From Xylanimicrobium pachnodae JCM 13526 = NBRC 107786 (GTDB taxonomy: Bacteria; Actinomycetota; Actinomycetes; Actinomycetales; Cellulomonadaceae): DNA of 64,000 nucleotides. Made by a program: the position numbers and the translations under genes. Positions 27,142-35,405 of the stretch are shown here, piece by piece. The notes under the pieces were generated by a model. It ran no database searches and had not been told where the DNA came from. It was given only the letters and a program-made list of their open reading frames with translations. Position 1 is the first letter of the stretch. Each line of letters starts with the position of its first letter. The DNA is taken from contig BCWJ01000005.1 of the NCBI GenBank assembly GCA_001592145.1, positions 62,001-126,000 of the forward strand. The letters are read 5' to 3'.

Positions 27142-27221
27142 GGTTCGTGAGTTTGTCGACGGTTCGTGCGCTCGGGCCCACGAATCGTCGACAAACCCAC
27201 GAATCGACCACGAACCCACGA
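27142..27221. repeat. Long inverted repeat with extra half-copies
   Basis: The arm 27142-27168 (core GTTTGTCGACGGTTCGTG) pairs with 27179-27205 (core CACGAATCGTCGACAAACC) over 27 bp with three mismatches, around a 10-nt loop. CACGAAC-type half copies continue to about 27221. It sits between the MFS gene end and the ABC ATPase start, so it could be a terminator, operator or mobile palindrome. Confidence 0.7.
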
Positions 27222-27281
27222 ACCGCGCGGTGCCGGGCTCAGGCGCCGGGCTCCGGTGCCGGACTCGGACGCGCGGCGAGG

Positions 27282-28544
27282 TCAGCCGCCCGCGGCGTCG
27301 GCGTGCGCGATGTGGCCCAGCGACTTCCAGATGAGGGCCAGCGTGACCCCCGACCCGGCGAACGCGAACCAGAACGGGGCCGTCAGCCCCCAGTGGTCGG
27401 CGATGACGCCGCCCAGCCCTTGACCGATCACCATGCCCGCGAACACGCAGATCAGGTACACCGACCCGACGCGCCCCTGGAACTCCTGCGGCACCGCCCG
27501 CAACCGCACGGTCTGCGAGACGGTGCCCCACACGAACGCGTACGCGCCGAACTCGACCATGATGAGGATCGCCACCCAGCCGGTGCTCGTCAGCGCGAAC
27601 GCCAGGTGGGTGAGCACCTCCAGCAGCAGGCACACCCGCATGATGGCGGCCAGCGAGAAGCGCCGCTCGATGCGGGAGAACAGGCCGGTGCCGATCAGCC
27701 CGCCCACGGCCGCACCCGTGGTGAGCAGGCCGTAGCCCACCTCGGTCATGCCGAGGTGGTCGCGGGACCACAGCACCAGCACGGCCCACGCCGCCGCCCA
27801 CGTCACGTTGAACACCAGGATGACGACGGCGAGCATGCGCACCGCCGCGTTCCCCCACAGCCAGCGCAGCCCCTCCGCGATGTCGCGGCGCACGTGCGTG
27901 CGTTCGCCGTCCGACGGCGGCAGGAACAGGCCGGGGGCGCCGTCGGGCGCGGGGTACCGCGCGATGCGGGCCACGAGCACCACGGCGAGCAGGGCGCACA
28001 CCACCTGCATGACGAAGGGGAACACGGCGCCGAGCGCGAACAGGAACGCCCCCACGGGCGGCCCCACGAGCTGGTTCCCGGTGAGGTAGCCCGCCTGGAG
28101 GCGGTGCGTGCCCACGGACAGGTGCTCGCGCGGCACCAGCGCCGGCAGGAGCGTGCTGGCGGTGGTGTCCACGAACACCTCGGCCGTGCCGTACAGGAAC
28201 ATCGTCACGAGCACGATGGCGATGGAGACGGTCCCGGTGACGATCGCCGCGCACAGCACCGCGACGATCACGGCCCGCACCACGTTGCCCACGACGACGA
28301 CGCGGCGCCGGTCCGTGCGGTCGGCGAACGCCCCCGCCCACAGCCCGAACAGCAGCCAGGGCAGGCGTTGCAGCAGCGCCGCCAGGGCCACCAGCGTGGG
28401 CGACGACGTCTGCGACGCCACCAGCAACGGCCCCGCCGCGAGCGCGATGCCGTCCCCCAGGTTGCTCGTCCACGACGACCCGAGCAGCCACCGGTACGGA
28501 CGGCCCAGCCGGTGGGGGACCATCACCTCGCCAAGTGCGCTCAC
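27282..28544 (-). CDS. MFS transporter (drug-efflux type)
   Basis: A 420-residue major-facilitator protein with about twelve hydrophobic segments. The cytoplasmic loop motif AGAFADRTDRRRVVVVGN between helices 2 and 3 is the A-motif of the superfamily. The protein starts WLLGSSWTSNLGDGIALAAGPLLVAS, as in MFS_3/enterobactin-exporter-like proteins. The substrate is unknown. GTG at 28544 is the longest plausible start; ATG at 28523 is an alternative. It is divergent from the large helicase-like gene. Confidence 0.87.
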   Translation of the reverse strand: MSALGEVMVPHRLGRPYRWLLGSSWTSNLGDGIALAAGPLLVASQTSSPTLVALAALLQRLPWLLFGLWAGAFADRTDRRRVVVVGNVVRAVIVAVLCAAIVTGTVSIAIVLVTMFLYGTAEVFVDTTASTLLPALVPREHLSVGTHRLQAGYLTGNQLVGPPVGAFLFALGAVFPFVMQVVCALLAVVLVARIARYPAPDGAPGLFLPPSDGERTHVRRDIAEGLRWLWGNAAVRMLAVVILVFNVTWAAAWAVLVLWSRDHLGMTEVGYGLLTTGAAVGGLIGTGLFSRIERRFSLAAIMRVCLLLEVLTHLAFALTSTGWVAILIMVEFGAYAFVWGTVSQTVRLRAVPQEFQGRVGSVYLICVFAGMVIGQGLGGVIADHWGLTAPFWFAFAGSGVTLALIWKSLGHIAHADAAGG

Positions 28545-28668
28545 GAGCCCGTGACCCTACGCCCGCGGTGCCTCAGATCCGAGGGGAAATGGCGCTGCGC
28601 CACCACCGCTCGCCGCCCCAACCCCGTGGTGCGCGGCGTGCCGCCGTGGGCCGCGGCGCGCGGGTGCG

Positions 28669-28674
28669 TAGCGT
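28669..28674 (+). promoter_or_regulatory. Candidate -10 box of the helicase-like gene
   Basis: TAGCGT lies 7 bp before the GTG at 28682, the spacing seen for other leaderless genes in this window. Confidence 0.4.
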
Positions 28675-28681
28675 GCTCAGG

Positions 28682-31600
28682 GTGAACGCCGTCCGACGCA
28701 CCTCCGCCGCTCGCGACGTGGCCACCGCGGCCGCCGCGCCCCAGTCCGCCGCGCCAGGGAACGACGCCGCGCGCGAGCCGGACGGGGCCCGGCCTCGCCC
28801 GCGACTGGTCACGCCGCCGTCGCCCGAGCAGCTGGTCGCCGACGCCGTCGCCCGCTGGCGCGAGACCCTCGTCGAGCAGGTGGGCGGCTCGTCGCTCGCG
28901 GACGTCGGCCTGCTGGGGGAGGCCCTCGTGGACCTGTCGGCGGCGCACCCCTCCGGGGTCGCCCAGCTCTTCGCCGGCCGCCCCACCCGCCTGTCGAACC
29001 TCATCCGCGAGGCCGCCCGGCTGCCCGCCGCCCGCCGTCGTGCCCGCGCGGTGTGTGCGCGTTCCGCCGACCACGCGCAGCGGTTCGGCCTCGCGCCCAC
29101 GTACCTGGCCATCGGGGTGGCCACGTGGACCGAACCCGTCGGCACCCCGCCGCCCACCGGTCGCCCGTCGCAGGAGATCGCCGCGCTCGCACGCGTCGCC
29201 GCGCGCAGCGGCCCGCGGCCCGAGGCGCGCCTCGAGGAGCGCAGCGGAGAGAGCACAGGGGAGCGCGCCGCAGAGAGCACAGGGGAGCGCGCCGCAGAGA
29301 GCACAGGGGAGCGCCCCGGAGAGAGCACAGGGGAGCGCGCCGCAGAGAGCCCAGCGGAGCGCACCGGGGAGAGCCCCGCGCAGCGTCCCGAGGTCAGCCC
29401 CGCGTCGCTGCCCGGCGCGCCGGCGCCCGACGCCGCCGCCGCGACCGACCAGGACTCGCTCGCCGACGGCCGCCCCGCCGATAGCCGCCCCGCCGACGGC
29501 CGCCCCGCCGATAGCCGCCCCGCCGAGGACGGCCCCGACAGCGGGCTGCTGCTCACCCAGTCGCTGCCCGTGGTCACCATGACCAGCCCGCACTCCCCGG
29601 CCCTGCGGCACCGCCCGTCGCTCGCGGTCGCCGAGCAGGCCGACGACGAGGACGCCCCGGCGATGCGCGTCGTGCACGCCCCGGTGCTGCTGCGCCCCGT
29701 GACGATCACCCCGCGAGGCGACGGCGAGAGCGACTACGAGCTCACCCTCGAGGCGTCGGCCGAGATCAACCCGGTGCTCGCCCGCACCCTGCGCGCCCGC
29801 GGTGCGCTGCTGGATCCCGTGGCGCTTGCCGAGTCGTCGTTCGCCGCGCACGGGTTCGAACCCACCGGGCTGCTCGACCGCATCAACGCCCTGGGCAACG
29901 CCGTGCTCGACGGCTTCTCCCTGGACCGCCGCATGCTGGTGGGCACGTTCGTGCACCCGGGGCAGGCGCTCGTGGACGACCTCGACGAGATCGGCCCCGC
30001 CCTGGTGCGCCACGAGGTGGTGGCGGCGCTCGCGGGTGTGGACGCCGCCGCGGACGCCGTCGGCTCGCTCCAGCTCCCGCCGCGCGCCGGGGGCGACCCG
30101 GCCCCGGCCACCGAACGCGGGGTGGGCGACCTGGACCCGCACCAGCGGGCCGTGGTGGACGCGCTGGCCACGGGCGGGCACCTGTACGTGGACGCCCCGG
30201 TGGGTGCGGACGTCGCGGGCACGGTCGCCGCCGTGGTCGCGGAGGCGACCGCCTCGGGGCGTTCCGTCCTGTACGTGACCGGCCACCGCCGTGCGGCGGA
30301 CGCCCTGGCGGCCCGCCTCGCCGCCCTGGACCTGGACGGGCTGCTGCTCGACGTGCCACCCGTGCAGACGTGGCGTGACGACGTCTCGCGGCGCCTGCTG
30401 ACGGCGATGGCGTCCGAGCCGGAGCCGCTGGACGACGACGGCATGGCCCGGCTGCGGGACGCCCTGATCGGCGCGCGCGCCCAGCTGGCCGACTACATCG
30501 CGGCCCTGCACCTGAGCCGCGCCCCGTGGAACGTCTCGGCCTACGACGCGTTGCAGGCGTTGGCCCGGCTCACCGCGGAGCGCCCCGCGCCGTCCACCAC
30601 GGTGCGGCTCAGCCCCGCCGTCGTCGTCGCCCTGGACGCGGACGCCCGACGGGCCGCCGTCGCCGACCTGGAGCGGGCCGCGGAGCTGGGCGCGTTCACG
30701 CTGCGGGCGACGTCGACCCCCTGGTACGACGCGAACCTGCTCACCGACGAGGACGCCGCGAACGCGCTGGTGCGGGTCAACCGGCTCAAGGACACGACGC
30801 TGCCGCAGCTGCGGCGGCAGATCGACTACGTCATCGACGTCACGGGCCTGACCCCGCCGACGACGGTCGCCGCGTTCGGTGAGCAGCTCCGCATGCTGGG
30901 CGGCATGCGCGGCACCCTGGACGTGTTCCACCCGATGGTGTTCGAGCGCACGGCCGCCGACCTGGTGCAGGCCACCGCCACCCGTAAGTGGCGCGCCGAG
31001 CACGGCGTCGAGATGGGCGTGTTCGCGCGGCGCCGGCTGCGCAAGCGGGCCAAGGACATGGTGCGCCCGGGCATCCGGGTGCCCGACCTGCACGGTGCGC
31101 TGTGCGAGGTGCAGGCGCAACGCGAGGTGTGGGCCCAGCACGCGGCGCGTGGCGGCTGGCCCACCCTGCCCGAGGGCCTGGCCACCATCGAGGACACCTA
31201 CGAGGCCGTCAGCATCGACCTGGAGGCGCTCGAGGCCGCGCTCGCTCCCACGCCGCTGGGCGGAGGCCTGGCCACGCTGGACCTCGACGCCCTGACGGAA
31301 CGGCTCACCCGCCTGTCCGCCGACGCCGACGCGCTCGACACCCTGCCCGACCGCACGGCGGCGCTGCGCCGGGTGCGCGCCGTGGGGCTCGGGGACCTGG
31401 CCGACGACCTGGCCGCCCGCCGGGTGGACGCCGAGCTCGTGGGCGCCGAGGCCGAGCTGGCCTGGTGGGGGTCGGTGTTCGAGCAGCTCCTCGCGGCCGA
31501 CCCGGCGCTCGCGGGGCAGGACGGCGCCGGGCTGGACGCGCTGGCGCGGAGGTTCCGCGAGCTCGACCGCCGGCACGTCGCCGCGCTCAGCGGCCCGGTG

Positions 31601-33232
31601 CGGGCTGCGGTGCGCACCCACCTGGGGGCGGCCATGCGTGACGACCGGGAGGGCGCGGAGGCGCTGTTCACCGAGCTGGTCGAGGGCAAGGTGAAGTCGG
31701 TGCGCGACCTGGCCGAACGTCACGGCGACGTGCTGCGCCGCCTGCGCCCCGCGCTCGTGTCCACGCCCACCCTGGTGCCGCACCTGCTGCCTGCCTCGCG
31801 CACCGTGGACCTGGTGGTGCTCGACGCCGTCCAGCACGTGCCGATCGAGTCCGTCATCCCGGCGATCGCCCGCGCGCGCCAGGTCGTCGTCGTGGGTGAC
31901 CGCCGGTCGGCGTCGGGCACGGCGGTGCACGCTCTGGCCGGGCTGCTGCCCACGGTGACGCTCAAGCCGCGCGAGTCGCGGCGCGACCCGGAGCTCACGC
32001 GGCTGCTGGCCCGGCACGGCTACCAGGGGCTGGTGGGCCCCGCTCCGCTGCCGCGGGCCGAGTCCCTGGTGCACCTGGACCTGGTGGACGGGGCGGGCAT
32101 GCCCGATCCCGAGTCGGGTGCCGTCGAGTCCACGCAGGCCGAGGTGGACAAGGTGGTCGAGTTCGCGATCGAGCACGCGCTGACCCGCCCCGAGGAGACC
32201 CTGGGCATCGTCACGGTCACCGCCGTGCACGCCGACCGGATCCGCGAGGCGCTGCTGGCCGAGGTGCGCGCCAACCCCGCGCTGGCCCCGTACTTCTCCG
32301 GCTCGCGCCCCGAACCCGTCGTGGTCGCCGACGTGACCGGCGTCGCCGGGCTGTCCCGCGACGCGATCGTGCTGTCGCTGGGCTTCGGGCGCACCCCGCA
32401 CGGCCGTGTGCTCCACCGGTTCGGCGTGCTCAGCGAGCCGGGCGGCGAAGCGATGCTGCTCGGAGCGCTGGGCGCGACGCGGCGCCGCTTCCAGGTGGTG
32501 ACCTGCTTCCTCGACACCGACCTGGACCCCGACCGGTTGCGCGGCGACGGGCCCCGCCTGCTCGCCGAGGTGCTGCGCTTCGCCCGCACCCGCTCCGACG
32601 TCGCCGACCAGGTGGAGATCGGCAACGGCGTGGATGTGGCCCGTGCCCCCGACCGGCTCGTCGTCGACCTGGGCGAACGGCTGTGGCGGCTCGGCTACCT
32701 GGTGGAGACCGACTACGGACTGCCCGACGGCGACCACATCCCGCTGGTGGTGGGCCACCCCGACCTGCCCGACGAGCTGCTCGTCGCCGTGCTCACCGAC
32801 GACGCCGCCTACGTGGCCGAGCCCTCGGTGCGGGTCCGGGACCGCCAGGTGGCCGAACGCCTGGAACGGCTCGGCTGGGTGGTCACGCAGGTGTGGAGCG
32901 CCGCCGCGTTCCTCGACCCCGACGGCGAGGCGGACCGCGTCCGACGCCTCGTCCAGGCCGTGCGCGACGACCGCCTCGGCAGTGCCGGGGGGCTCGTCCA
33001 GCCGCGCGAGATCGTGGTCCCCGTGATCCTGGAGGAGGACGACGACGAGGCCGCCCCGCTCGTCGAGCCCGCGACCCTGGCCGACCCGAACCTGGCGTCC
33101 GACCCGAGCCTGGCGTCCGACCCGAGCACGGCATCGGCACCGGACAGGGTTGCTGACCCGGACGAGGACTCCGAGCGGGCCGAGGCTTCCGAGTCGGGCG
33201 ATACGTCCGGCGGCGCTTCCGGCGACGACTGA
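28682..33232 (+). CDS. Large helicase-like protein with degenerate ATPase motifs
   Basis: About 1,516 residues. An N-terminal region of about 180 residues is followed by a low-complexity linker made of two tandem repeats, then a superfamily-1-like core. Where a Walker A should be I read HLYVDAPVGADVAGTVAAV instead of GxxGxGKT, and where a DEAQ box should be I read LVVLDAVQHVPIESVIPA. Motif-like VVVGDRRSA and VTAVHADRIREALLAEV follow. The last 130 residues (ERLWRLGYLVETDYGLP ... RLERLGWVVTQVWSAAAFLDPDGEADRV) resemble the PD-(D/E)XK-like MTES_1575 domain. It may therefore have lost ATP hydrolysis. The start is GTG 28682, with only moderate certainty. Confidence 0.75.
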   Translation: MNAVRRTSAARDVATAAAAPQSAAPGNDAAREPDGARPRPRLVTPPSPEQLVADAVARWRETLVEQVGGSSLADVGLLGEALVDLSAAHPSGVAQLFAGRPTRLSNLIREAARLPAARRRARAVCARSADHAQRFGLAPTYLAIGVATWTEPVGTPPPTGRPSQEIAALARVAARSGPRPEARLEERSGESTGERAAESTGERAAESTGERPGESTGERAAESPAERTGESPAQRPEVSPASLPGAPAPDAAAATDQDSLADGRPADSRPADGRPADSRPAEDGPDSGLLLTQSLPVVTMTSPHSPALRHRPSLAVAEQADDEDAPAMRVVHAPVLLRPVTITPRGDGESDYELTLEASAEINPVLARTLRARGALLDPVALAESSFAAHGFEPTGLLDRINALGNAVLDGFSLDRRMLVGTFVHPGQALVDDLDEIGPALVRHEVVAALAGVDAAADAVGSLQLPPRAGGDPAPATERGVGDLDPHQRAVVDALATGGHLYVDAPVGADVAGTVAAVVAEATASGRSVLYVTGHRRAADALAARLAALDLDGLLLDVPPVQTWRDDVSRRLLTAMASEPEPLDDDGMARLRDALIGARAQLADYIAALHLSRAPWNVSAYDALQALARLTAERPAPSTTVRLSPAVVVALDADARRAAVADLERAAELGAFTLRATSTPWYDANLLTDEDAANALVRVNRLKDTTLPQLRRQIDYVIDVTGLTPPTTVAAFGEQLRMLGGMRGTLDVFHPMVFERTAADLVQATATRKWRAEHGVEMGVFARRRLRKRAKDMVRPGIRVPDLHGALCEVQAQREVWAQHAARGGWPTLPEGLATIEDTYEAVSIDLEALEAALAPTPLGGGLATLDLDALTERLTRLSADADALDTLPDRTAALRRVRAVGLGDLADDLAARRVDAELVGAEAELAWWGSVFEQLLAADPALAGQDGAGLDALARRFRELDRRHVAALSGPVRAAVRTHLGAAMRDDREGAEALFTELVEGKVKSVRDLAERHGDVLRRLRPALVSTPTLVPHLLPASRTVDLVVLDAVQHVPIESVIPAIARARQVVVVGDRRSASGTAVHALAGLLPTVTLKPRESRRDPELTRLLARHGYQGLVGPAPLPRAESLVHLDLVDGAGMPDPESGAVESTQAEVDKVVEFAIEHALTRPEETLGIVTVTAVHADRIREALLAEVRANPALAPYFSGSRPEPVVVADVTGVAGLSRDAIVLSLGFGRTPHGRVLHRFGVLSEPGGEAMLLGALGATRRRFQVVTCFLDTDLDPDRLRGDGPRLLAEVLRFARTRSDVADQVEIGNGVDVARAPDRLVVDLGERLWRLGYLVETDYGLPDGDHIPLVVGHPDLPDELLVAVLTDDAAYVAEPSVRVRDRQVAERLERLGWVVTQVWSAAAFLDPDGEADRVRRLVQAVRDDRLGSAGGLVQPREIVVPVILEEDDDEAAPLVEPATLADPNLASDPSLASDPSTASAPDRVADPDEDSERAEASESGDTSGGASGDD
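29249..29368 (+). repeat. 24-bp tandem repeat, about five units
   Basis: Units GAGAGCACAGGGGAGCGC plus a six-base tail recur at 29249, 29273, 29297, 29321 and, degenerate, 29345. They encode ESTGERAA repeats in the linker of the helicase-like protein. Because 24 is divisible by three, copy changes keep the frame. Confidence 0.9.
29462..29521 (+). repeat. 30-bp perfect tandem duplication
   Basis: Two identical 30-bp units (29462-29491, 29492-29521) encode ADGRPADSRP twice in the same linker. Confidence 0.9.
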
Positions 33233-33304
33233 GCCCCGCCGTCTTCGCTCGGCGGCGGGTGGCGGGCGCGGATGGCAGGGCGGCGGGTGGGGGAGAATCG
33301 AGGC

Positions 33305-33493
33305 GTGGCTGACGTTCCCGAACCCCCGAACCCGGCGGAGCGCCGTCCCGCGCGCCGGGGTCACCGCCGCGTGGTGCGCCCTGGCGTGGAGCGCGAGCAG
33401 ATCCCGGGCGTGACCGAGGACGAGCGCGGCGGCCACGGGGAGAACGACGAGCGCCTGCTGCGCGACCTGCCCCCGCACTGGGGCCGCCGCTGA
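33305..33493 (+). CDS. Small conserved-type hypothetical protein
   Basis: A 62-residue hydrophilic protein beginning VADVPEPPNPAERRPARRG and ending DERLLRDLPPHWGRR. It is very rich in Arg and acidic residues and has no membrane segment. GTG at 33305 starts it, about 70 bp after the helicase-like gene on the same strand, so it may be co-transcribed. The ending LRDLPPHWG is the sort of short motif retained in real small actinobacterial proteins, but I know no function for it. Confidence 0.7.
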   Translation: MADVPEPPNPAERRPARRGHRRVVRPGVEREQIPGVTEDERGGHGENDERLLRDLPPHWGRR

Positions 33494-33522
33494 ACGGATG
33501 CTCGCCGGGTGCCAGGGCGGTG

Positions 33523-33567
33523 GGTTTCGACAGGCTCGACCCTCGGGTGGTCGAGCCTGTCGAGACC
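33523..33567. repeat. REP-like intergenic hairpin (copy 2)
   Basis: GGTTTCGACAGGCTCGACC (33523-33541) and GGTCGAGCCTGTCGAGACC (33549-33567) form a 19-bp stem with one wobble and a 7-nt loop, between two convergent genes. The core GACAGGCTC is shared with the copy at 18486-18550. Confidence 0.8.
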
Positions 33568-33572
33568 GGGGG

Positions 33573-33977
33573 CTACTTGGTGTCGGTGCTCTGCTGGGCG
33601 AGCAGGTCGCGGATCTCCTGGAGCAGCACGACGTCGGCGGTGGGGACCTCCGGCTCGGGCGCCTCGGCCTCGCCGCGCCTGATGCGCGCGGTGAGGTGGT
33701 TCACGGGGACGACGACGACGAAGTACAGCGTGGCGGCCACGATCACGAAGTTGAGGACGGCCTGGAGGAACAGGCCGATGCTGAACGTCGACTGGTTGAG
33801 CGTGAACGACCAGACGTCGCTGATGTCGGGCTGGCCGAAGATCGCGGCGATGAGCGGATTGAGGATGCCGTCCAGCAACCCCGTGACGACGGCGGTGAAC
33901 GCGCCGCCGATGATGATGCCGACCGCGAGGTCGAGGACGCTGCCGCGCAGCAGGAACTCCTTGAAACCCTTGAGCAT
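33573..33977 (-). CDS. mscL: Large-conductance mechanosensitive channel
   Basis: A 134-residue pentameric channel that opens under membrane tension to release solutes on osmotic down-shock. The N-terminal amphipathic MLKGFKEFLLRGSVLDLAVGIIIGGAFTAVV is the family signature, with the pore-lining helix at about residues 15-40. A periplasmic loop and the second helix NFVIVAATLYFVVVVPVNHL come next. The C-terminal helix DVVLLQEIRDLLAQQ ends the protein. Start ATG 33977. It stands alone, convergent with the small gene before it across a hairpin repeat. Confidence 0.97.
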   Translation of the reverse strand: MLKGFKEFLLRGSVLDLAVGIIIGGAFTAVVTGLLDGILNPLIAAIFGQPDISDVWSFTLNQSTFSIGLFLQAVLNFVIVAATLYFVVVVPVNHLTARIRRGEAEAPEPEVPTADVVLLQEIRDLLAQQSTDTK

Positions 33978-34090
33978 GGGGCCACCGTAGCGCCGACCCC
34001 CGCATCTGTCGGGGAAAGCGTGGCCCTCGTGTGCCATCGGCCGGTGGGGGAAACACGCCGGAACCGGTGAAGCCACGGCCGCGAGTGCCG

Positions 34091-34825
34091 TCAGGGGACG
34101 AGCACCGCGGCGATCGTGCCGGTCCCGGAGGCTGCCGACAGCGGTGGCGCCTCCTGCGGGGTGACGGCCACCAGGGTGACGGGCGCGGTGCCCGACCCCG
34201 TGCCTGACCCCGTGCCCGTCCCGGTGCCCCCGCCGAGCAGCCCGCCCGACCCGGAGGTCGCGCTCTCGCGCGACCCGGCCGGCAGCACGAGGGCACGGCG
34301 CGCGAGGTAGGCCGCTGCGACACCCTCGGGGGTGGCCTGGAGCGCGTCGTCGGGGTACGTGGTGGACACCAGGTCCACGTGGTCGCCGGGGCGCAGCAGC
34401 ACGGCGGTGGCGTCGTCGAGGCGCACGGGGACGACGACGGTGCCGTCGGGTGCGAGCGCAGCCACCTCGCCACCGGCCACGAGCGCGGCGGACAGCGGCA
34501 GTCCGGCCTCCAGCGCGACGGCGGGCACCCGTCCGACGGCGTCCGCGGGTTCGGTCAGGGCGCCGGGTGGGGCAAGGTCCGCGGGCACGGCGACGACGGC
34601 GACGTCGTCGGGCTCGACCTGCGTCCCGGCGGTGAGCAGGTGGGTGGGCACCACGACGGAACGCAGGGGCGCGGGCGCGGGCCGCAGCGCCTGCACGGTG
34701 GCGGACGCGGCGAGCCCGCAGCACGCGGCCACCACCAGCCAGCGCAGCCGCCACGCCCAGCGGCGTGCGGCGCGGGCGCGGCGGCGTCGTCCCGGGGTGC
34801 GGGCGGTGAGTGCGGCGGAGCTCAT
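34091..34825 (-). CDS. SAF-domain protein (CpaB/RcpC-like)
   Basis: 244 residues. After a very basic N terminus (GRRRRARAARR) a single membrane helix spans about residues 28-48. A SAF domain follows at about 55-116 (VVVPTHLLTAGTQVEPDDVAVVAVP ... GRVPAVALEAGLPLSAALV), then a RcpC-like stretch VVPVRLDDATAVLLRPGDHVDLVST. A Gly/Thr/Ser repeat (GTGTGTGSGTGSGT) precedes the C-terminal strand. CpaB proteins help assemble Flp/tad pili. No other pilus gene is in this window, so a pilus role is only possible, not shown. Confidence 0.82.
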   Translation of the reverse strand: MSSAALTARTPGRRRRARAARRWAWRLRWLVVAACCGLAASATVQALRPAPAPLRSVVVPTHLLTAGTQVEPDDVAVVAVPADLAPPGALTEPADAVGRVPAVALEAGLPLSAALVAGGEVAALAPDGTVVVPVRLDDATAVLLRPGDHVDLVSTTYPDDALQATPEGVAAAYLARRALVLPAGSRESATSGSGGLLGGGTGTGTGSGTGSGTAPVTLVAVTPQEAPPLSAASGTGTIAAVLVP

Positions 34826-34932
34826 GGCCGCGACGCTAGGAGCGGCGAGGTGCGGGCTCACCGCGACCCGGGCGGTCCTGTGCACAACCCGTCCTGGCAG
34901 CCCTCAGGGGGTAGCGCGGCGGGCGCGGGAGC

Positions 34933-35229
34933 TCAGGCGGAGGCGGGCTTGGTCGACGACGTCGAGGAAGACGACGACGACTTCGACGACGATGACTGGG
35001 ACGACGACTTGGACGACGACGACTTCGACGACGACGTGGAGGCCGACGAGCTGCCGCGCGAGTCGGTGCGGTAGAAGCCCGACCCCTTGAACGTCACGCC
35101 GACGCTGCCGTACTGCTTGCGCAGCGGTCCCTGGCACTCGGGGCAGACGGTGAGCGCCTCGTCGGTGAACGACTGGTGGATGTCGAAGGCGTGACCGCAG
35201 GCGGCGCACCGGTAGGCATAGGTGGGCAC
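34933..35229 (-). CDS. FmdB-family zinc-ribbon protein
   Basis: A 98-residue protein. Its first 42 residues are a zinc ribbon with CxxC pairs (YRCAACGHAFDIHQSF and VCPECQGPL), the FmdB/regulatory-type domain. TFKGSGFYRTD follows, as in other family members. The last 40 residues are almost pure Ser/Lys (SSSSKSSS repeats). The function of the family is uncertain; some members regulate amidase genes. It is divergent from the penicillin acylase gene, with a CIRCE-like dyad between them. Confidence 0.92.
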   Translation of the reverse strand: MPTYAYRCAACGHAFDIHQSFTDEALTVCPECQGPLRKQYGSVGVTFKGSGFYRTDSRGSSSASTSSSKSSSSKSSSQSSSSKSSSSSSTSSTKPASA

Positions 35230-35284
35230 GAGTTCTCCTCAGCAAAGGTCGGGCGGCGGGTGCGCGGTGAGCCTTGCGGCAGAC

Positions 35285-35309
35285 TGGCACTCCTGCATAC
35301 CAAGTGCCA
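35285..35309. promoter_or_regulatory. CIRCE-like dyad
   Basis: TGGCACT (35285-35291) and AGTGCCA (35303-35309) form a perfect dyad. Read as GCACTC-N9-AAGTGC it differs from the HrcA/CIRCE core (GCACTC-N9-GAGTGC) by one base. It lies 55 bp upstream of the FmdB start, in the divergent region with penicillin acylase. Confidence 0.5.
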
Positions 35310-35392
35310 ATGATACGCGCGCGTCGCCTGTTCCCCAGCGGTGCGGCTGCGACAGCCCGCCGCAGCGGCCGGGCCGTGGGGGGCGCCCACGG

Positions 35393-35398
35393 TAGTCT
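35393..35398 (+). promoter_or_regulatory. Candidate -10 box of penicillin acylase gene
   Basis: TAGTCT is placed 7 bp before GTG 35406, suggesting a leaderless transcript. No SD is present. Confidence 0.45.
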
Positions 35399-35405
35399 CG
35401 CTGTC

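Noticed and set aside
28541-33478. 1,645-residue open frame opposite the helicase-like gene
   Set aside because: Composition (His/Arg/Gln-rich) and lack of any motif are those of an antisense frame in GC-rich DNA.
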